A stretch of 64,000 bases of DNA from an uncultured Pelagibacteraceae bacterium (GTDB lineage Bacteria; Pseudomonadota; Alphaproteobacteria; Pelagibacterales; Pelagibacteraceae): NCBI GenBank assembly GCA_902561095.1, contig CACEOF010000003.1, positions 1 to 64,000 of the forward strand, written 5' to 3'. Shown here in pieces: positions 8,111 through 18,801 of this stretch (its first letter is position 1; each line of letters opens with the position of its first letter). A program made the translations under genes and the position numbers. The notes beneath the pieces are model-generated. The model was not told the origin of the DNA. It searched no databases and saw nothing but the letters and a program-made list of their open reading frames with translations.

Positions 8111-9399
8111 AAAAAATATTAGTACTAATTAGTTTATCATTATTTTATTTTACTAATGCATTTTCAGTTACTTTATATGATGCATTAAAGCAAACTTACC
8201 AAAATAATATTCAATTAAATGCTGAAAGAGAAAATATCAAAGCTTCAGAGGAAGATGTTAATATTTCAAAGTCAGATTATAAACCTTCATTAACATTAAG
8301 TGGATCTAAAAGTATTGAGGATACCAAAAAGTTAACCAATCAAAGTGGTGGAGATGCAACTATTTCAGATGTTGACCCACTCACAACTTCAATTAAATTG
8401 GAACAAACAATATTAGATTTTGTAAGAAACAAAACACTTCAGAAAAACATTACAGCGCTAGATTTAGCAAAAGCTAAATTAGTAAAGAAAGAGCAGGACA
8501 TCCTTTACAGTGCAATTAATGCTTTTACAAATTTAATATTAACCAGAGAAACACTTCAAATAAACGAACAGAATTTAAATCTTTTAATTAGACAAGTTGA
8601 AAATGATAAGATTAGAAGAGATAGAGGTCAAATTACAAATACGGACTTAGCACAATCAGAATCTTCTCTTGCAGGTGCTCAAGCTCAATTCGCAAAGTCA
8701 AAAAGTGATCTATTAATCAGTAAATTAAACTATGAAAATATAATTGGAAAAATTAATGATCCAAAACAATTGAAAAAAAATTCTACTGCAATTGTAGGTA
8801 TTCCAGAAAATCTTAATGAAGCAATAAGTCTTTCTAAGCAAAATAATCCAGATATTTTAATCGCAAAACTTGATCTTGAAAAGTCTGAAAAAGATTTAGC
8901 AATTTCCGAGTCTGATTTAAAACCCACAGCTTCTTTATCTTTAGAAAGATCTTACTCAGATGACCTTACTTCAACTATTGATGAGAGAGAAAAAGATACA
9001 TTCAAAGCAACTTTAAGTTGGCCTTTTTATTCTGGAGGGAAAAAAAGATCAACTATTAATAAAAATTCAAATTTAACCACACGAAAAAGATTATTGTTAG
9101 ATGATGCTGTTAGAACTAATGAAACTAATGTTGCTAGTGCGTGGTCAAGTTTACAATCTTCAGAAAGTTTCCTAAGTTCTGTAAAAATTCAGGTTAAATC
9201 ATCTCAAATAGCGTATGAGGGAATTGCTGCGGAGTACGAAAGAGGATCAAGAAATACTCTTGATGTTATTCAATCAAATGCATTGTTACTTTCTGCTCAA
9301 ATATCTTTAGCAAATTCTGAGAAAAACTACCTGATGGCTCAATACAATCTCCTGAAAGCAGTAGGGCTTCTCAATAGCCAATATCTAAATCTTAAGTAA
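8107..9399 (+). CDS. tolC: TolC family outer membrane efflux protein
   Basis: A 430-residue protein with a signal peptide (residues 1-20, cleavage near AFS-V) and two similar halves of long Gln/Asn/Ser-rich helices, as in TolC-type trimeric channels. Motifs include LYDALKQTYQNN at 23-34, NPDILIAKLDLEKSE in the second half and the terminal AQYNLLKAVGLL. It serves as the outer membrane exit duct for type I secretion or tripartite efflux. No inner membrane or adaptor partner lies beside it here, so it is probably a shared channel. It overlaps the upstream kinase gene. Confidence 0.88.
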   Translation: MKKILVLISLSLFYFTNAFSVTLYDALKQTYQNNIQLNAERENIKASEEDVNISKSDYKPSLTLSGSKSIEDTKKLTNQSGGDATISDVDPLTTSIKLEQTILDFVRNKTLQKNITALDLAKAKLVKKEQDILYSAINAFTNLILTRETLQINEQNLNLLIRQVENDKIRRDRGQITNTDLAQSESSLAGAQAQFAKSKSDLLISKLNYENIIGKINDPKQLKKNSTAIVGIPENLNEAISLSKQNNPDILIAKLDLEKSEKDLAISESDLKPTASLSLERSYSDDLTSTIDEREKDTFKATLSWPFYSGGKKRSTINKNSNLTTRKRLLLDDAVRTNETNVASAWSSLQSSESFLSSVKIQVKSSQIAYEGIAAEYERGSRNTLDVIQSNALLLSAQISLANSEKNYLMAQYNLLKAVGLLNSQYLNLK

Positions 9400-9442
9400 T
9401 TATTTGACTTTTTGAGATATAAAATAAATATATTGCTAATGA

Positions 9443-9457
9443 GAACAAAATGTGTAC
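9443..9457 (+). promoter_or_regulatory. Candidate degenerate LexA box upstream of recA
   Basis: GAAC, seven bases, GTAC lies 51 bp before the recA start. It differs by one base from the GAAC-N7-GAAC form of the alphaproteobacterial box. A TTGACT element (9404-9409) and an AT-rich TATATT (9429-9434) lie upstream, although their 19-bp spacing is long. Placement near the predicted transcription start supports SOS control of recA. Confidence 0.45.
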
Positions 9458-9507
9458 ATTTAATATCATGATTCGAGTGTTAAAAAATTTAATAAAAGAG
9501 GCAAAAT

Positions 9508-10662
9508 ATGACTAAAAATAACCTAAAAGTAGTTAAATCTACTAAAGATCAAGAAGCGGATAACAAAGAGAAAAACAAAGCATTAGATGCTGCGATAGCT
9601 CAAATTACAGATAATTTTGGAAAAGGTTCTGTAATGAAGCTTGGTGAAAAAAGAGCTATGGATATTGAGTCAATATCTACAGGATCTCTAAGTTTAGATT
9701 TAGCATTAGGAATAGGTGGATTGCCTAAAGGAAGAATTGTTGAGGTTTATGGACCAGAGTCATCTGGAAAAACAACATTAGCTCTACAAGTTGTTGCTGA
9801 AGCACAAAAAGCTGGAGGTATTTGTGCATTTGTTGATGCAGAGCATGCTTTAGATCCAGTTTATGCAAAAAAATTAGGTGTTAATACTGAAGAACTTTTA
9901 ATTTCACAACCAGATGCTGGTGAGCAAGCTTTAGAAATTGCTGATACGCTAGTAAAATCAGGCTCTATTTCAGTAATTGTTATCGACTCTGTTGCGGCCC
10001 TAACACCAAAAGCTGAAATCGAAGGAGAGATGGGGGATCATCATGTTGGTCTTCAATCAAGATTAATGAGTCAGGCTTTAAGAAAATTAACTGGTTCGAT
10101 TTCTAACACAAATACAATGATGATTTTCATTAATCAAATTAGAATGAAAATTGGAGTTATGTTTGGAAGTCCTGAAACTACATCAGGTGGAAATGCGCTT
10201 AAATTTTATTCATCAGTAAGAATGGATATTAGAAGAATTGGTGCCATTAAAGATAAAGATGAAATTATTGGCAACTCAACAAGAGTTAAAGTTGTTAAAA
10301 ATAAAGTTGCTCCACCATTTAAAGTTGTAGAATTTGACTTGATGTATGGAAGAGGTATTAGCAAGATGGGTGAACTCGTCGATCTTGGTTCCAAAGCAGA
10401 TATAATTGAAAAATCAGGTGCATGGTATGCTTACAAAGGAGAGAAAATTGGTCAAGGTAGAGAAAATGCTAAGACTTATTTAGCTCAAAATCCTCAAGTT
10501 GCTGCAGAAATTGAAATGGCTATCAGAGAGAAAGCAGGAGTAATTTCAAAGAAAATAGAAGGAAATCCACTTGATCCTGACAAAATTGAGAAAGAAAAAA
10601 AAGTAGCTGAAAAAGAAGAAGCTGAAAAAGCAGAAGCTACTCCTCCATCTAAAAAGAATTAA
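9508..10662 (+). CDS. recA: Recombinase A
   Basis: A 384-residue RecA with the canonical ATP-binding motif GPESSGKT (82-89), the [11 protein letters not shown] leader block, [10 protein letters not shown], and the L2-region segment containing [14 protein letters not shown]. The C-terminal tail is Lys/Glu-rich, as usual. It forms filaments on single-stranded DNA for homologous recombination and stimulates autocleavage of LexA and UmuD, linking it to the umuDC operon 3 kb away. It is a single-gene unit, with a good ribosome site (AGAGG) before the ATG and a strong terminator behind. Confidence 0.98.
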   Translation: MTKNNLKVVKSTKDQEADNKEKNKALDAAIAQITDNFGKGSVMKLGEKRAMDIESISTGSLSLDLALGIGGLPKGRIVEVYGPESSGKTTLALQVVAEAQKAGGICAFVDAEHALDPVYAKKLGVNTEELLISQPDAGEQALEIADTLVKSGSISVIVIDSVAALTPKAEIEGEMGDHHVGLQSRLMSQALRKLTGSISNTNTMMIFINQIRMKIGVMFGSPETTSGGNALKFYSSVRMDIRRIGAIKDKDEIIGNSTRVKVVKNKVAPPFKVVEFDLMYGRGISKMGELVDLGSKADIIEKSGAWYAYKGEKIGQGRENAKTYLAQNPQVAAEIEMAIREKAGVISKKIEGNPLDPDKIEKEKKVAEKEEAEKAEATPPSKKN

Positions 10663-10680
10663 TAGGTCATCTTTATTAAT

Positions 10681-10709
10681 AAAAGGCGCTTAAATTAAGC
10701 GCCTTTTTT
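10681..10709 (+). terminator. Rho-independent terminator of recA
   Basis: A GC-rich stem AGGCGCTTA / TAAGCGCCT (10684-10692 and 10696-10704, three-base loop) is followed by a run of six T (10704-10709), and flanking A/T pairs extend the stem. It is the clearest intrinsic terminator in the window. Confidence 0.92.
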
Positions 10710-10756
10710 CCCTATCGTTATCTAGACATAGAATTAAAAAGCTGTATTTTAAAAAT

Positions 10757-13423
10757 ATGGCTGACAAAACTTTAAATGAAATAAGAAATACATTTTTAAA
10801 GTATTTTGAAAAGAATGAGCATAAAATTGTTGAGTCTAGTAATTTAGTTCCCAATAATGATCCTACGTTGATGTTTGCCAATTCTGGCATGGTTCAGTTT
10901 AAAAATGTATTCACAGGTTTAGAAAAAAGGGATTATGTAAGAGCTACTACTTCTCAAAAATGTGTTAGAGCAGGTGGAAAACATAATGATCTTGAGAATG
11001 TTGGTTATACACCTCGTCACCACACTTTCTTTGAGATGCTAGGCAACTTTTCTTTTGGAGATTACTTTAAAGAACAAGCAATTCATTATGCTTGGGATTT
11101 AATAACTAAAGATTTTGGTATTGATAAAGACAGGCTATATGTAACGGTATTTCACGAAGATGATGAAGCCTTTAATTTTTGGAAGAAAATAGGAGGTTTT
11201 AGTGATGATCGAATTATTAGAATAGCTACATCAGACAATTTTTGGTCAATGGGTGAGACCGGCCCTTGTGGACCGTGTTCTGAAATCTTTTTTGATCATG
11301 GAGATCATTTAGCTGGGGGATTACCTGGTACTAAAGATGAAGATGGGGATAGATTTATTGAGATTTGGAATTTAGTCTTTATGCAATATGAGCAAGTTTC
11401 AAAAGACAAAAGAATAAATTTACCAAAACCTTCTGTTGACACTGGTATGGGATTAGAGAGAATAGCTGCTTTGTTACAAGGTTCGCATGATAACTATGAA
11501 ACAGATCATTTTAAAAAAATAATCAACTCAGCTTCAGACATTGTAAAAGTTAAATCAAATAAAACTAATCTTTCAAGTTTTAGAGTTATTGCTGATCACT
11601 TAAGAGCAAGCTCTTTTTTAATTGCAGAAGGTGTTTTACCTTCAAATGAAGGAAGAGGGTATGTGCTTAGGAGAATTATGAGAAGAGGAATGAGACACTC
11701 TCATTTATTAGGATCTAAGAAACCAGTTTTTTATAATTTGTTTGATACTCTTAAAAATGAAATGTCAGGAAATTATCCTGAATTAGTAAGAGCGGAGTCA
11801 TTGATTAAAGAAACTTTAAGAATGGAAGAGGAAAAATTTTTAATTCTACTTGATAGAGGAATTAAAATCTTAAATGATGAAATTTCTAAAATTGACAAAG
11901 TTTTACCAGGTGAAGTGGCATTTAAATTATATGACACATATGGATTTCCGTTAGATCTTACTGAAGATATTTTAAGAAATAAATCAATGTCCATCGATAA
12001 AGAAAAATTTAAATCCTTAATGAAAGAAAGTAAAGAACTTGCAAAAAAAAATTGGAAAGGTTCAGGGGATGCTGCAGTTGAAGATATTTGGTTTGGTATT
12101 AAAGATAGATTAGAGGCAACAGAATTTTTAGGTTATGAAACAAATCAAGCTGAAGGTGTTGTTTTGTCTTTGTTAAAAGAAAGTAAAGAAGTTGATCAAT
12201 TGAAAGAAAACGATGAGGGAATGATCATAGTAAACCAAACCCCATTTTATGGAGAGTCTGGAGGTCAAGTAGGCGATACTGGTGAGATTGTATCAAATGA
12301 ATTTAGATTTGAGGTAACTGATGTTCAGAAAAAACTTGGAGACCTATTTGTACATTACGGGAAAGTGGTTAGTGGTTCAATAAAGCTTAAAGATAGTGTT
12401 GAAATGAAGATAAATGTTGAAAGGAGAAATGACACTAGAGCTTATCACTCAGCAACACACCTTTTACACGAGTCTTTAAGAAGAGTATTAGGAGATCATG
12501 TCACCCAAAAAGGTTCTCTTGTAGAGCCTACCAGATTAAGATTTGATTTTAGCCATATGAAACCTATTCAAAATGATGAAATTGATAAGATAGAAAACTT
12601 TGTAAATAAAATGGTTTCAAAAAAGTCAGATGTAAAAACCAGGTTAATGACACCTGATGAAGCTGTAGAGAACGGAGCTTTAGCTTTATTTGGAGAAAAA
12701 TATGGTGATGAAGTGCGGGTTCTTTCTATGGGAGATGAGGACGGAAAGTATTTTTCCACAGAATTATGTGGTGGAACTCACGTAAAAAACACAGGAGATA
12801 TCGGAAAATTTAAAATAGTCAGCCAATCATCAATAGCTGCAGGAGTAAGAAGAGTAGAGGCTTTAAGAGACAAACAATTGGAAGATTATTTGAAAAATAA
12901 GGAAAAACTTTCAGTTTTATCTTCTGAAAAAGATGATGAAACCATTAAATATCTAAGTGAGCAAATCACCAAGCTTGGAGGAAAACCTAACTTAGATCAG
13001 TCAGATCAAAAAGATCTTATTAAAAACTTAACAAAACAATTAGAAACTCTTTTTGTAAATTCAATATTAAAAAATAAGACTAAAAATATAATTAAAGACC
13101 AAGATATTAATGGAATTAAATTAAGACTTCAAAAAGTTGATGATCTACCTCCTAAAGAGTTAAGAAAATTAGTTGATCAAGGTAAAAAAGATTTATCTGA
13201 AGGTGTTGTTGTAGTTTTTGCAATTAAAGATGACAAAGTAGGTATAGCTGTTGGTGTTACTGATAGTTTAACAAATAAATACGATGCTGTTGAATTTGTT
13301 AAAGTTGGATCTGAGGTTATTGGTGGTAAGGGTGGTGGAGGAAGAAAAGATTTTGCCCAAGCTGGCGGACATGATCAGTCAAAAATTGAAGAAGCTTTTA
13401 AAAAATTTGAGGCTCTAATTTAA
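10757..13423 (+). CDS. alaS: Alanyl-tRNA synthetase
   Basis: An 888-residue synthetase with the full AlaRS architecture: class II catalytic core at the N-terminus ([24 protein letters not shown]), tRNA-recognition region, editing domain with HSATHLLH near residue 565 and CGGTH near residue 673, and the C-terminal DHHA1 domain with GGKGGGG. It charges tRNA-Ala and hydrolyses mischarged Ser/Gly-tRNA-Ala. The ORF directly follows the recA terminator. Its last 9 bp overlap the convergent icd gene. Confidence 0.98.
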   Translation: MADKTLNEIRNTFLKYFEKNEHKIVESSNLVPNNDPTLMFANSGMVQFKNVFTGLEKRDYVRATTSQKCVRAGGKHNDLENVGYTPRHHTFFEMLGNFSFGDYFKEQAIHYAWDLITKDFGIDKDRLYVTVFHEDDEAFNFWKKIGGFSDDRIIRIATSDNFWSMGETGPCGPCSEIFFDHGDHLAGGLPGTKDEDGDRFIEIWNLVFMQYEQVSKDKRINLPKPSVDTGMGLERIAALLQGSHDNYETDHFKKIINSASDIVKVKSNKTNLSSFRVIADHLRASSFLIAEGVLPSNEGRGYVLRRIMRRGMRHSHLLGSKKPVFYNLFDTLKNEMSGNYPELVRAESLIKETLRMEEEKFLILLDRGIKILNDEISKIDKVLPGEVAFKLYDTYGFPLDLTEDILRNKSMSIDKEKFKSLMKESKELAKKNWKGSGDAAVEDIWFGIKDRLEATEFLGYETNQAEGVVLSLLKESKEVDQLKENDEGMIIVNQTPFYGESGGQVGDTGEIVSNEFRFEVTDVQKKLGDLFVHYGKVVSGSIKLKDSVEMKINVERRNDTRAYHSATHLLHESLRRVLGDHVTQKGSLVEPTRLRFDFSHMKPIQNDEIDKIENFVNKMVSKKSDVKTRLMTPDEAVENGALALFGEKYGDEVRVLSMGDEDGKYFSTELCGGTHVKNTGDIGKFKIVSQSSIAAGVRRVEALRDKQLEDYLKNKEKLSVLSSEKDDETIKYLSEQITKLGGKPNLDQSDQKDLIKNLTKQLETLFVNSILKNKTKNIIKDQDINGIKLRLQKVDDLPPKELRKLVDQGKKDLSEGVVVVFAIKDDKVGIAVGVTDSLTNKYDAVEFVKVGSEVIGGKGGGGRKDFAQAGGHDQSKIEEAFKKFEALI

Positions 13424-14629
13424 TTTCGATTTTAGATTGCCATCAATTTCATCTAAAAATTGATTAGTTGTTAAGTATTTACTTGATGGACCGATTAGAA
13501 TAGCCAAATCTTTTGTCATGGCTCCATTTTCTACACACTCAATACATACTTTTTCAAGTGTTTGTGCAAATTTAATTAATTCATTATTACTATCTAGTTT
13601 TCCTCTATGAGCTAACCCTCTTGTCCATGCAAAAATAGATGCGATAGGATTTGTTGAAGTTTCTTTGCCTTGTTGATGCATTCTATAATGTCTTGTTACT
13701 GTTCCATGTGCAGCTTCTGCTTCCATAACTTTTCCATCTGGTGTTAGTAGAGTACTTGTCATTAATCCTAATGATCCATATCCTTGAGCCATAGTATCAG
13801 ACTGAACATCACCATCATAATTTTTACATGCCCAGATGTACTTACCACTCCATTTCATTGCACATGCAACCATGTCATCAATTAATCTGTGTTCATATGT
13901 TAGATTATTTTTGTCAAAATCCTGTTTGTATTCATTCTCAAACACCTCCTGAAATATATCCTTAAATCTACCATCATATTGTTTTAGAATTGTATTTTTA
14001 GTAGACATGTAAACAGGCCATTTTTTAATTAGCCCATAGCTGAAACAAGATCTTGCAAAATCTTGGATAGATTTATCTAAATTATACATTGAAAGTGCTA
14101 CACCAGGGCCAGTAAAGTTAAATACCTCATATTTTATCTCATCTTTGCCATCTTCTGATGTCCATTTAACTTCCATTTTACCTTTACCAGGAACTTTAAA
14201 ATCTGTTGCTCTGTACTGGTCTCCAAAAGCATGTCTCCCTATAATGACTGGATCTGTCCAAGAAGGAACAAGCTTTGGAATATTTTTACAGATGATCGGT
14301 TCTCTAAAAACGGTACCACCAATTATATTTCTTATAGTTCCATTAGGAGAACGCCACATTTTTTTTAGGTCAAATTCTTCAACTCTCGCTTCATCAGGTG
14401 TTATGGTTGCACATTTAATTCCAACACCAATTTTTTTAATAGCATTGGCAGAGTCTATAGTGATTTGATCGTCAGTATTATCCCTACTTTTCATCCCTAA
14501 ATCGTAGTATTCAATGCCCAAATCAATATAAGGTAAAATGAGTTTGTTTTTAATAAACTCCCAAATAATTCGAGTCATTTCGTCACCATCTAGCTCAACT
14601 ACTGGGTTATTTACCTTGATTTTGCTCAT
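13415..14629 (-). CDS. icd: NADP-dependent isocitrate dehydrogenase
   Basis: A 404-residue enzyme of the eukaryote-like dimeric IDH subfamily, recognisable from [13 protein letters not shown] (9-21), [14 protein letters not shown] and the terminal-domain tract [12 protein letters not shown]. It oxidises isocitrate to 2-oxoglutarate and CO2 in the TCA cycle, producing NADPH. It is transcribed alone, convergent with and overlapping alaS by 9 bp, with no room for a dedicated terminator between them. Confidence 0.96.
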   Translation of the reverse strand: MSKIKVNNPVVELDGDEMTRIIWEFIKNKLILPYIDLGIEYYDLGMKSRDNTDDQITIDSANAIKKIGVGIKCATITPDEARVEEFDLKKMWRSPNGTIRNIIGGTVFREPIICKNIPKLVPSWTDPVIIGRHAFGDQYRATDFKVPGKGKMEVKWTSEDGKDEIKYEVFNFTGPGVALSMYNLDKSIQDFARSCFSYGLIKKWPVYMSTKNTILKQYDGRFKDIFQEVFENEYKQDFDKNNLTYEHRLIDDMVACAMKWSGKYIWACKNYDGDVQSDTMAQGYGSLGLMTSTLLTPDGKVMEAEAAHGTVTRHYRMHQQGKETSTNPIASIFAWTRGLAHRGKLDSNNELIKFAQTLEKVCIECVENGAMTKDLAILIGPSSKYLTTNQFLDEIDGNLKSKLN

Positions 14630-14707
14630 TTAAAAATTTTTTTCGTTATTAATTGAATTTGCATGGTTTATATACATATTAATCCAAAATTAGCAATTAG
14701 TAGAATT

Positions 14708-15355
14708 ATGTTTAGCAAGATACTTCCAAAGATCCACACTGAAGGGTATAAGTTTTTAGTTATTGCTGCCTTAATAACTATTATATTATTAATCATTAAC
14801 AACTTTTTGGGCCTAATTGGTTTGTTGTTAACGATATGGGTTTATTATTTTTTTAGAGACCCTGACAGAACCATTATAGGTGATGATAATTATCTTGTGA
14901 GTCCTGCTGATGGGGAAGTGATAAAGGTTGAAGAAGTAGATGGACCAAAAGAAGTTGGTCTTGAAAATAAAAAATTTAAAAAAATAAGTATTTTTATGAA
15001 TGTATTTGATTGTCATGTAAACAGAACTCCATGTTCAGGAACTGTCGAAGATATAATGTACAAACCAGGGAAATTTTTTAACGCATCATTAGATAAAGCT
15101 AGTGAAGAAAATGAAAGAAACTATTACAAGATAAAAGATAAGCACGGCAATGATATAATAGTTGTACAAATTGCAGGTTTAGTAGCAAGAAGAATTGTTT
15201 GTGAAACAGACAAGAACCAAGAACTAAATCAAGGTGACAGAATTGGAATGATAAGGTTTGGAAGTCGTGCAGATGTTTATTATGAAAATTATGAGCCACT
15301 TGTAAAAGTTGGACAAACAGCAATCTCCGGCGAGACTTTATTGGCTAAAAAATAG
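14708..15355 (+). CDS. psd: Phosphatidylserine decarboxylase proenzyme
   Basis: The short, membrane-linked Psd subtype: a hydrophobic segment near residues 15-45, FFRDPDR, SPADGEV, VFDCHVNR, and the self-cleavage site FGS at residues 184-186 in the FGSRADVYY tract, where Ser yields the pyruvoyl group. It converts phosphatidylserine to phosphatidylethanolamine. I prefer ATG 14708 because homologous proteins begin just before the H-x-EGY block; ATG 14663 would add 15 residues. It is 2 bp from pssA, the preceding pathway step. Confidence 0.93.
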   Translation: MFSKILPKIHTEGYKFLVIAALITIILLIINNFLGLIGLLLTIWVYYFFRDPDRTIIGDDNYLVSPADGEVIKVEEVDGPKEVGLENKKFKKISIFMNVFDCHVNRTPCSGTVEDIMYKPGKFFNASLDKASEENERNYYKIKDKHGNDIIVVQIAGLVARRIVCETDKNQELNQGDRIGMIRFGSRADVYYENYEPLVKVGQTAISGETLLAKK

Positions 15356-15357
15356 TT

Positions 15358-16164
15358 ATGTTAAAACCAAAAAATAATTTTAAAGTTGTTACGGACAAAA
15401 AAAATGCAAGAGTAATTTTGCCCAACATGCTCACACTAATTGGAGTTTGTGTTGGGTTAACTTCAATTAGATTTGCCTTAGATGGAAGATTTGAATTTGC
15501 AATTGTTGCAATAATTTTAGCTGCAATTATAGACGGCCTGGATGGACGAATTGCAAGATTGATTAAAGGGACTTCAAAAGTTGGAAAAGAACTAGACTCT
15601 CTAACTGATATGATTAGCTTTGGTGTTGCTCCAGCATTTATTATGTATTTTTGGAGCTTAAATACCCTAGGAAGATTTGGTTGGTTAGTTTGTCTTATAT
15701 ATGTAATTTGTGTTGCTCTAAGATTAGCTAGATTTAATGTTAATTCTGGACATGAACCTTCCTGGAGAGACAATTTTTTTGAAGGCGTGCCATCTCCAGC
15801 TGGTGGAATATTAGTTTTGACGCCATTAATATTCAGCATGACCAAGTTTGAATTCATCCCAATTAACTATGACATAGTTGTACCATTTTTCTTTATTGTA
15901 ACTTCATTATTATTAATAAGTAAGTTCCCCAGTTATTCTTTTAAGAAAATAGTTATTCAAAGAAAAACAACAATTTTCCTTTTATTTGGGATAGTTTTAT
16001 TTTTTGGCCTACTTTTAATCTATCCGTTTAATGTAATAGCCATAAGTGCAATTGTTTATCTGGCAATACTTCCTATTAGTTTTTTTCATTATCAAAAGTT
16101 AAAAAAACATAATGAGGATCAAAATTTCAAAGATGAGGATGATGATCTTGAAGATATTTTATAA
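15358..16164 (+). CDS. pssA: CDP-diacylglycerol--serine O-phosphatidyltransferase
   Basis: A 268-residue multi-pass membrane enzyme with the CDP-alcohol phosphotransferase signature DG-x2-AR-x8-G-x3-D-x3-D, spanning Asp62 to Asp84. It makes phosphatidylserine from CDP-diacylglycerol and serine, and the upstream psd product decarboxylates it, so the pair forms a complete phosphatidylethanolamine branch. The C-terminus is a charged Asp/Glu tail. The stop overlaps the next start by one base. Confidence 0.95.
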   Translation: MLKPKNNFKVVTDKKNARVILPNMLTLIGVCVGLTSIRFALDGRFEFAIVAIILAAIIDGLDGRIARLIKGTSKVGKELDSLTDMISFGVAPAFIMYFWSLNTLGRFGWLVCLIYVICVALRLARFNVNSGHEPSWRDNFFEGVPSPAGGILVLTPLIFSMTKFEFIPINYDIVVPFFFIVTSLLLISKFPSYSFKKIVIQRKTTIFLLFGIVLFFGLLLIYPFNVIAISAIVYLAILPISFFHYQKLKKHNEDQNFKDEDDDLEDIL

Positions 16165-17075
16165 TGAAAAAAAATGTAATTGTCACACTTGCAGACTCCA
16201 ACTACTATCCTTTGTTATGTGAATTAATAAATTCTATTAGAAGGTTTGAAAAAAGTAGAGATATTGCAATATGTATCTTAGATGCTGGACTTTCAGATGA
16301 GCAAAAAGATGAATTATCTTACAAAGTAGATGAAATTAAATCTGCAGAATGGGATATAGAAGTTCCAGATAACAAAATTAAAGGTCGTGAATGGTTAAAG
16401 AGCCAAGTATCTAGAGCCTTCCTCCCAAAATATTTCCCTGATTATGAAAAATATCTTTGGATTGATTGTGATGCATGGGTGAATGATTGGCAAACTATAG
16501 AATTATATTTTAAAGCGTGTGAAAATGAGAAACTAGGAATTACCCAAACTATTGGTCCTGGTTATAAAATTACTTCACGGGTTGATTGGGTTTTTGGGAA
16601 GCTTGCTATTATAAAGTCACAAAATTTTAAACACGCAATTAAATCAAAAATTAGTTATCAAAAAGCAAGAAAACTAGCATTTGCTCCACATATTAATATT
16701 GGAGTTTTTTCGTTAGAAAAAAAATCCACTACTTGGGAAAAATGGCAAGAAAATTTAAAACAAACCCTTAAAGTAGGAGATATATTTGGATCTGAGCAAC
16801 TTGCAATGAATATGTCTGTCTATATTGATAATGTTGAGACAGAATTTTTACCTCTAAATTGTAATTGGATAACTAGTAATCTTTTACCAAAATTTGACGA
16901 AGTTAATAATACTTTCGTTGAACCATACTTGCCAAATTACAAGATAGGTATAATGCATCTTGCTGCTGGAATCTGGAAGGATAACAAAGATATGAGACTA
17001 AATAAAGAAATCGAAATAGATATTAAAACACTTCAAGGTAAAATTTTAAACAAAAGTTTAAGATTTATAAATTAG
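16164..17075 (+). CDS. Glycosyltransferase family 8-like protein
   Basis: A 303-residue cytoplasmic protein with a GT-A fold pattern: an N-terminal VIVTLADSNYYPLL strand-loop, QVSRAFLPKYFPDYEKYLW, and a DCDAW motif at 101-105 in the place of the metal-binding DxD. A late IGIMHLAAGIWK segment resembles the family's second metal-binding His region. It probably transfers a sugar from a nucleotide sugar; donor and acceptor are unknown. The position between pssA and rlmE, with a one-base overlap to pssA, hints at envelope lipid or LPS modification, but this is only context. Confidence 0.65.
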   Translation: MKKNVIVTLADSNYYPLLCELINSIRRFEKSRDIAICILDAGLSDEQKDELSYKVDEIKSAEWDIEVPDNKIKGREWLKSQVSRAFLPKYFPDYEKYLWIDCDAWVNDWQTIELYFKACENEKLGITQTIGPGYKITSRVDWVFGKLAIIKSQNFKHAIKSKISYQKARKLAFAPHINIGVFSLEKKSTTWEKWQENLKQTLKVGDIFGSEQLAMNMSVYIDNVETEFLPLNCNWITSNLLPKFDEVNNTFVEPYLPNYKIGIMHLAAGIWKDNKDMRLNKEIEIDIKTLQGKILNKSLRFIN

Positions 17076-17687
17076 TTGAAAAAAAATAAAATTTCTAAAA
17101 ATTGGGTTAATAAGCAAAGAAGAGATATCTATGTAAGACAATCTAAAGTAGATGGATACAGGGCAAGATCAGCCTATAAATTGATTGAAATAGATGAAAA
17201 ATTTAAAATATTTAGGGGAGGACTAGCTGTAGTTGATATAGGTGCTGCCCCAGGTAGTTGGTCCCAATATTCATCAAAGGTTATAAAAAATGGAAAATTA
17301 ATTTCAATTGATCTTAAAAAAATGGAACCTATTGGAAATAGTTTACAAATACAGGGTGATTTTACACAAAGTAAAATACAAGATGAAATCAAAAATAATT
17401 TAAATACAAAAATAGATGTGGTTTTGTCAGATATGGCCGTAAACACTACAGGAATCAAAAATATCGACTCAATTCAAACTGGTGAATTATGCAAAGAAGC
17501 AATGTTATTTGCTAAAGATTTGATTAAGGAAAATGGCTATTTCATATCAAAAATTTTTATGGGAGGGACATTTAATGAAATAGTTGCTGAAGGTAAAAAG
17601 TATTTTAAGGAGGTTAAGGTTTTTAAACCAAAATCAAGTAGAAAGGATTCTAAAGAAAGTTTTATTATTTGTAGAAAAATTAGATAG
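17076..17687 (+). CDS. rlmE: 23S rRNA (uridine-2'-O)-methyltransferase RlmE
   Basis: A 203-residue FtsJ-type methyltransferase. The SAM site is DIGAAPGSWSQ at 54-64 and the catalytic tetrad is K35-D119-K159-E194. RlmE methylates U2552 in the A loop of 23S rRNA, a late step of large-subunit assembly. Translation appears to start at TTG 17076, directly after the upstream TAG with no gap; the first in-frame ATG would remove conserved sequence. Family assignment is firm; the unusual start is an inference. Confidence 0.93.
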   Translation: MKKNKISKNWVNKQRRDIYVRQSKVDGYRARSAYKLIEIDEKFKIFRGGLAVVDIGAAPGSWSQYSSKVIKNGKLISIDLKKMEPIGNSLQIQGDFTQSKIQDEIKNNLNTKIDVVLSDMAVNTTGIKNIDSIQTGELCKEAMLFAKDLIKENGYFISKIFMGGTFNEIVAEGKKYFKEVKVFKPKSSRKDSKESFIICRKIR

Positions 17688-17724
17688 GGACTTTAAATTT
17701 AGAAGGAATCGTATATAAAAGATT

Positions 17725-18801
17725 ATGGTTCCTATAAAAGAAGCACTTACCTTTGACGATGTAACATTAGCACCAAATTACTCAGAAATATTACCCTCTG
17801 AGGCAGATACCACTGTATCTTTAACAAATCATCTCAGATTAAAAATTCCACTTTTGTCATCTGCAATGGACACAGTCACAGAAAGCAAAATGGCCATAGC
17901 TATTGCAAAGGCTGGTGGAATAGGAGTTATTCACCGAAACTTAGATATTAAAACGCAAGTTTTAGAAATTAGAAAAGTTAAAAAACATTCTTTAAAAGTT
18001 GGAGCTGCAGTTGGAGCGTCAGAGAAAGAATTTACTAGAGCAAAACAAATTATTAATGAAGGTGTAGACTTAATTGTTGTTGATACAGCTCATGGACATA
18101 CAAAAAAAGTTGGAGAAATTATTAAATATATTAAAAAAAGTAAAAACAATAAAATCGCTTTATGCGCTGGAAATATTGCAACACCAGAGGCTGCAAAATT
18201 TTTAATAAAGTTAGGAGTAGACATAATTAAAGTTGGGATTGGTCCAGGCTCAATTTGTACTACTAGATTAGTTGCGGGTATTGGGGTTCCACAGCTAAGT
18301 GCAATTATGTCAGTTAGAAATGGTATAAAAAACAAAAAAGTTAAAATAATATCTGATGGAGGAATAAAGTATTCTGGTGATTTAGCAAAAGCATTTGCAG
18401 CAGGGGCAGATGCTGTAATGATAGGATCATTATTTGCAGGAACAGATGAGACTCCTGGAAAATTAATAAAAAAAAATGGGAAATCATTTAAAAGTTTTCG
18501 TGGAATGGGCTCAGTGGGAGCTATGAATAAAGGTTCAGCAGACAGATATTTTCAAAAAAAACAAAAAGATATATCAAAATATGTGCCAGAGGGTGTTGAA
18601 GGTTTTGTAAAGTATAAGGGTGATGTTGGAAGTATTATACATAAATTAGTTGGAGGTTTAAAATCTTCTATGGGATATTTAGGTTCAAAAAATATTCCTA
18701 AGCTCAGAAAGAAACCTCACTTTGTTAAAATTACTAAAGCAGGTTTTTATGAAAGTATGGTTCATAATGTTGATGTGATTAAAAGTGATAGCAAATACTA
18801 A
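17725..18801 (+). CDS. guaB: IMP dehydrogenase lacking the CBS (Bateman) domain
   Basis: At 358 residues it is far shorter than the usual 480-500. The catalytic barrel is intact: LTFDDVTLAP (8-17), GGIGVIHRN (64-72), the IMP loop GPGSICTT with Cys178, SDGGIKYSGD, and the flap region with RGMGSVGAM. The Bateman domain that normally interrupts the barrel is missing; residues 83-86 (RKVK) run almost straight into KVGAAVG (91-97). It oxidises IMP to XMP, the first committed guanine-nucleotide step. Loss of the domain should remove purine-nucleotide allostery. guaA follows one gene downstream. Confidence 0.95.
   Translation: MVPIKEALTFDDVTLAPNYSEILPSEADTTVSLTNHLRLKIPLLSSAMDTVTESKMAIAIAKAGGIGVIHRNLDIKTQVLEIRKVKKHSLKVGAAVGASEKEFTRAKQIINEGVDLIVVDTAHGHTKKVGEIIKYIKKSKNNKIALCAGNIATPEAAKFLIKLGVDIIKVGIGPGSICTTRLVAGIGVPQLSAIMSVRNGIKNKKVKIISDGGIKYSGDLAKAFAAGADAVMIGSLFAGTDETPGKLIKKNGKSFKSFRGMGSVGAMNKGSADRYFQKKQKDISKYVPEGVEGFVKYKGDVGSIIHKLVGGLKSSMGYLGSKNIPKLRKKPHFVKITKAGFYESMVHNVDVIKSDSKY

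Noticed and set aside
15345..15857. 170-codon open frame on the minus strand
   Set aside because: It lies wholly opposite pssA, whose motifs are conserved, and its translation has no recognisable domain or ribosome site.
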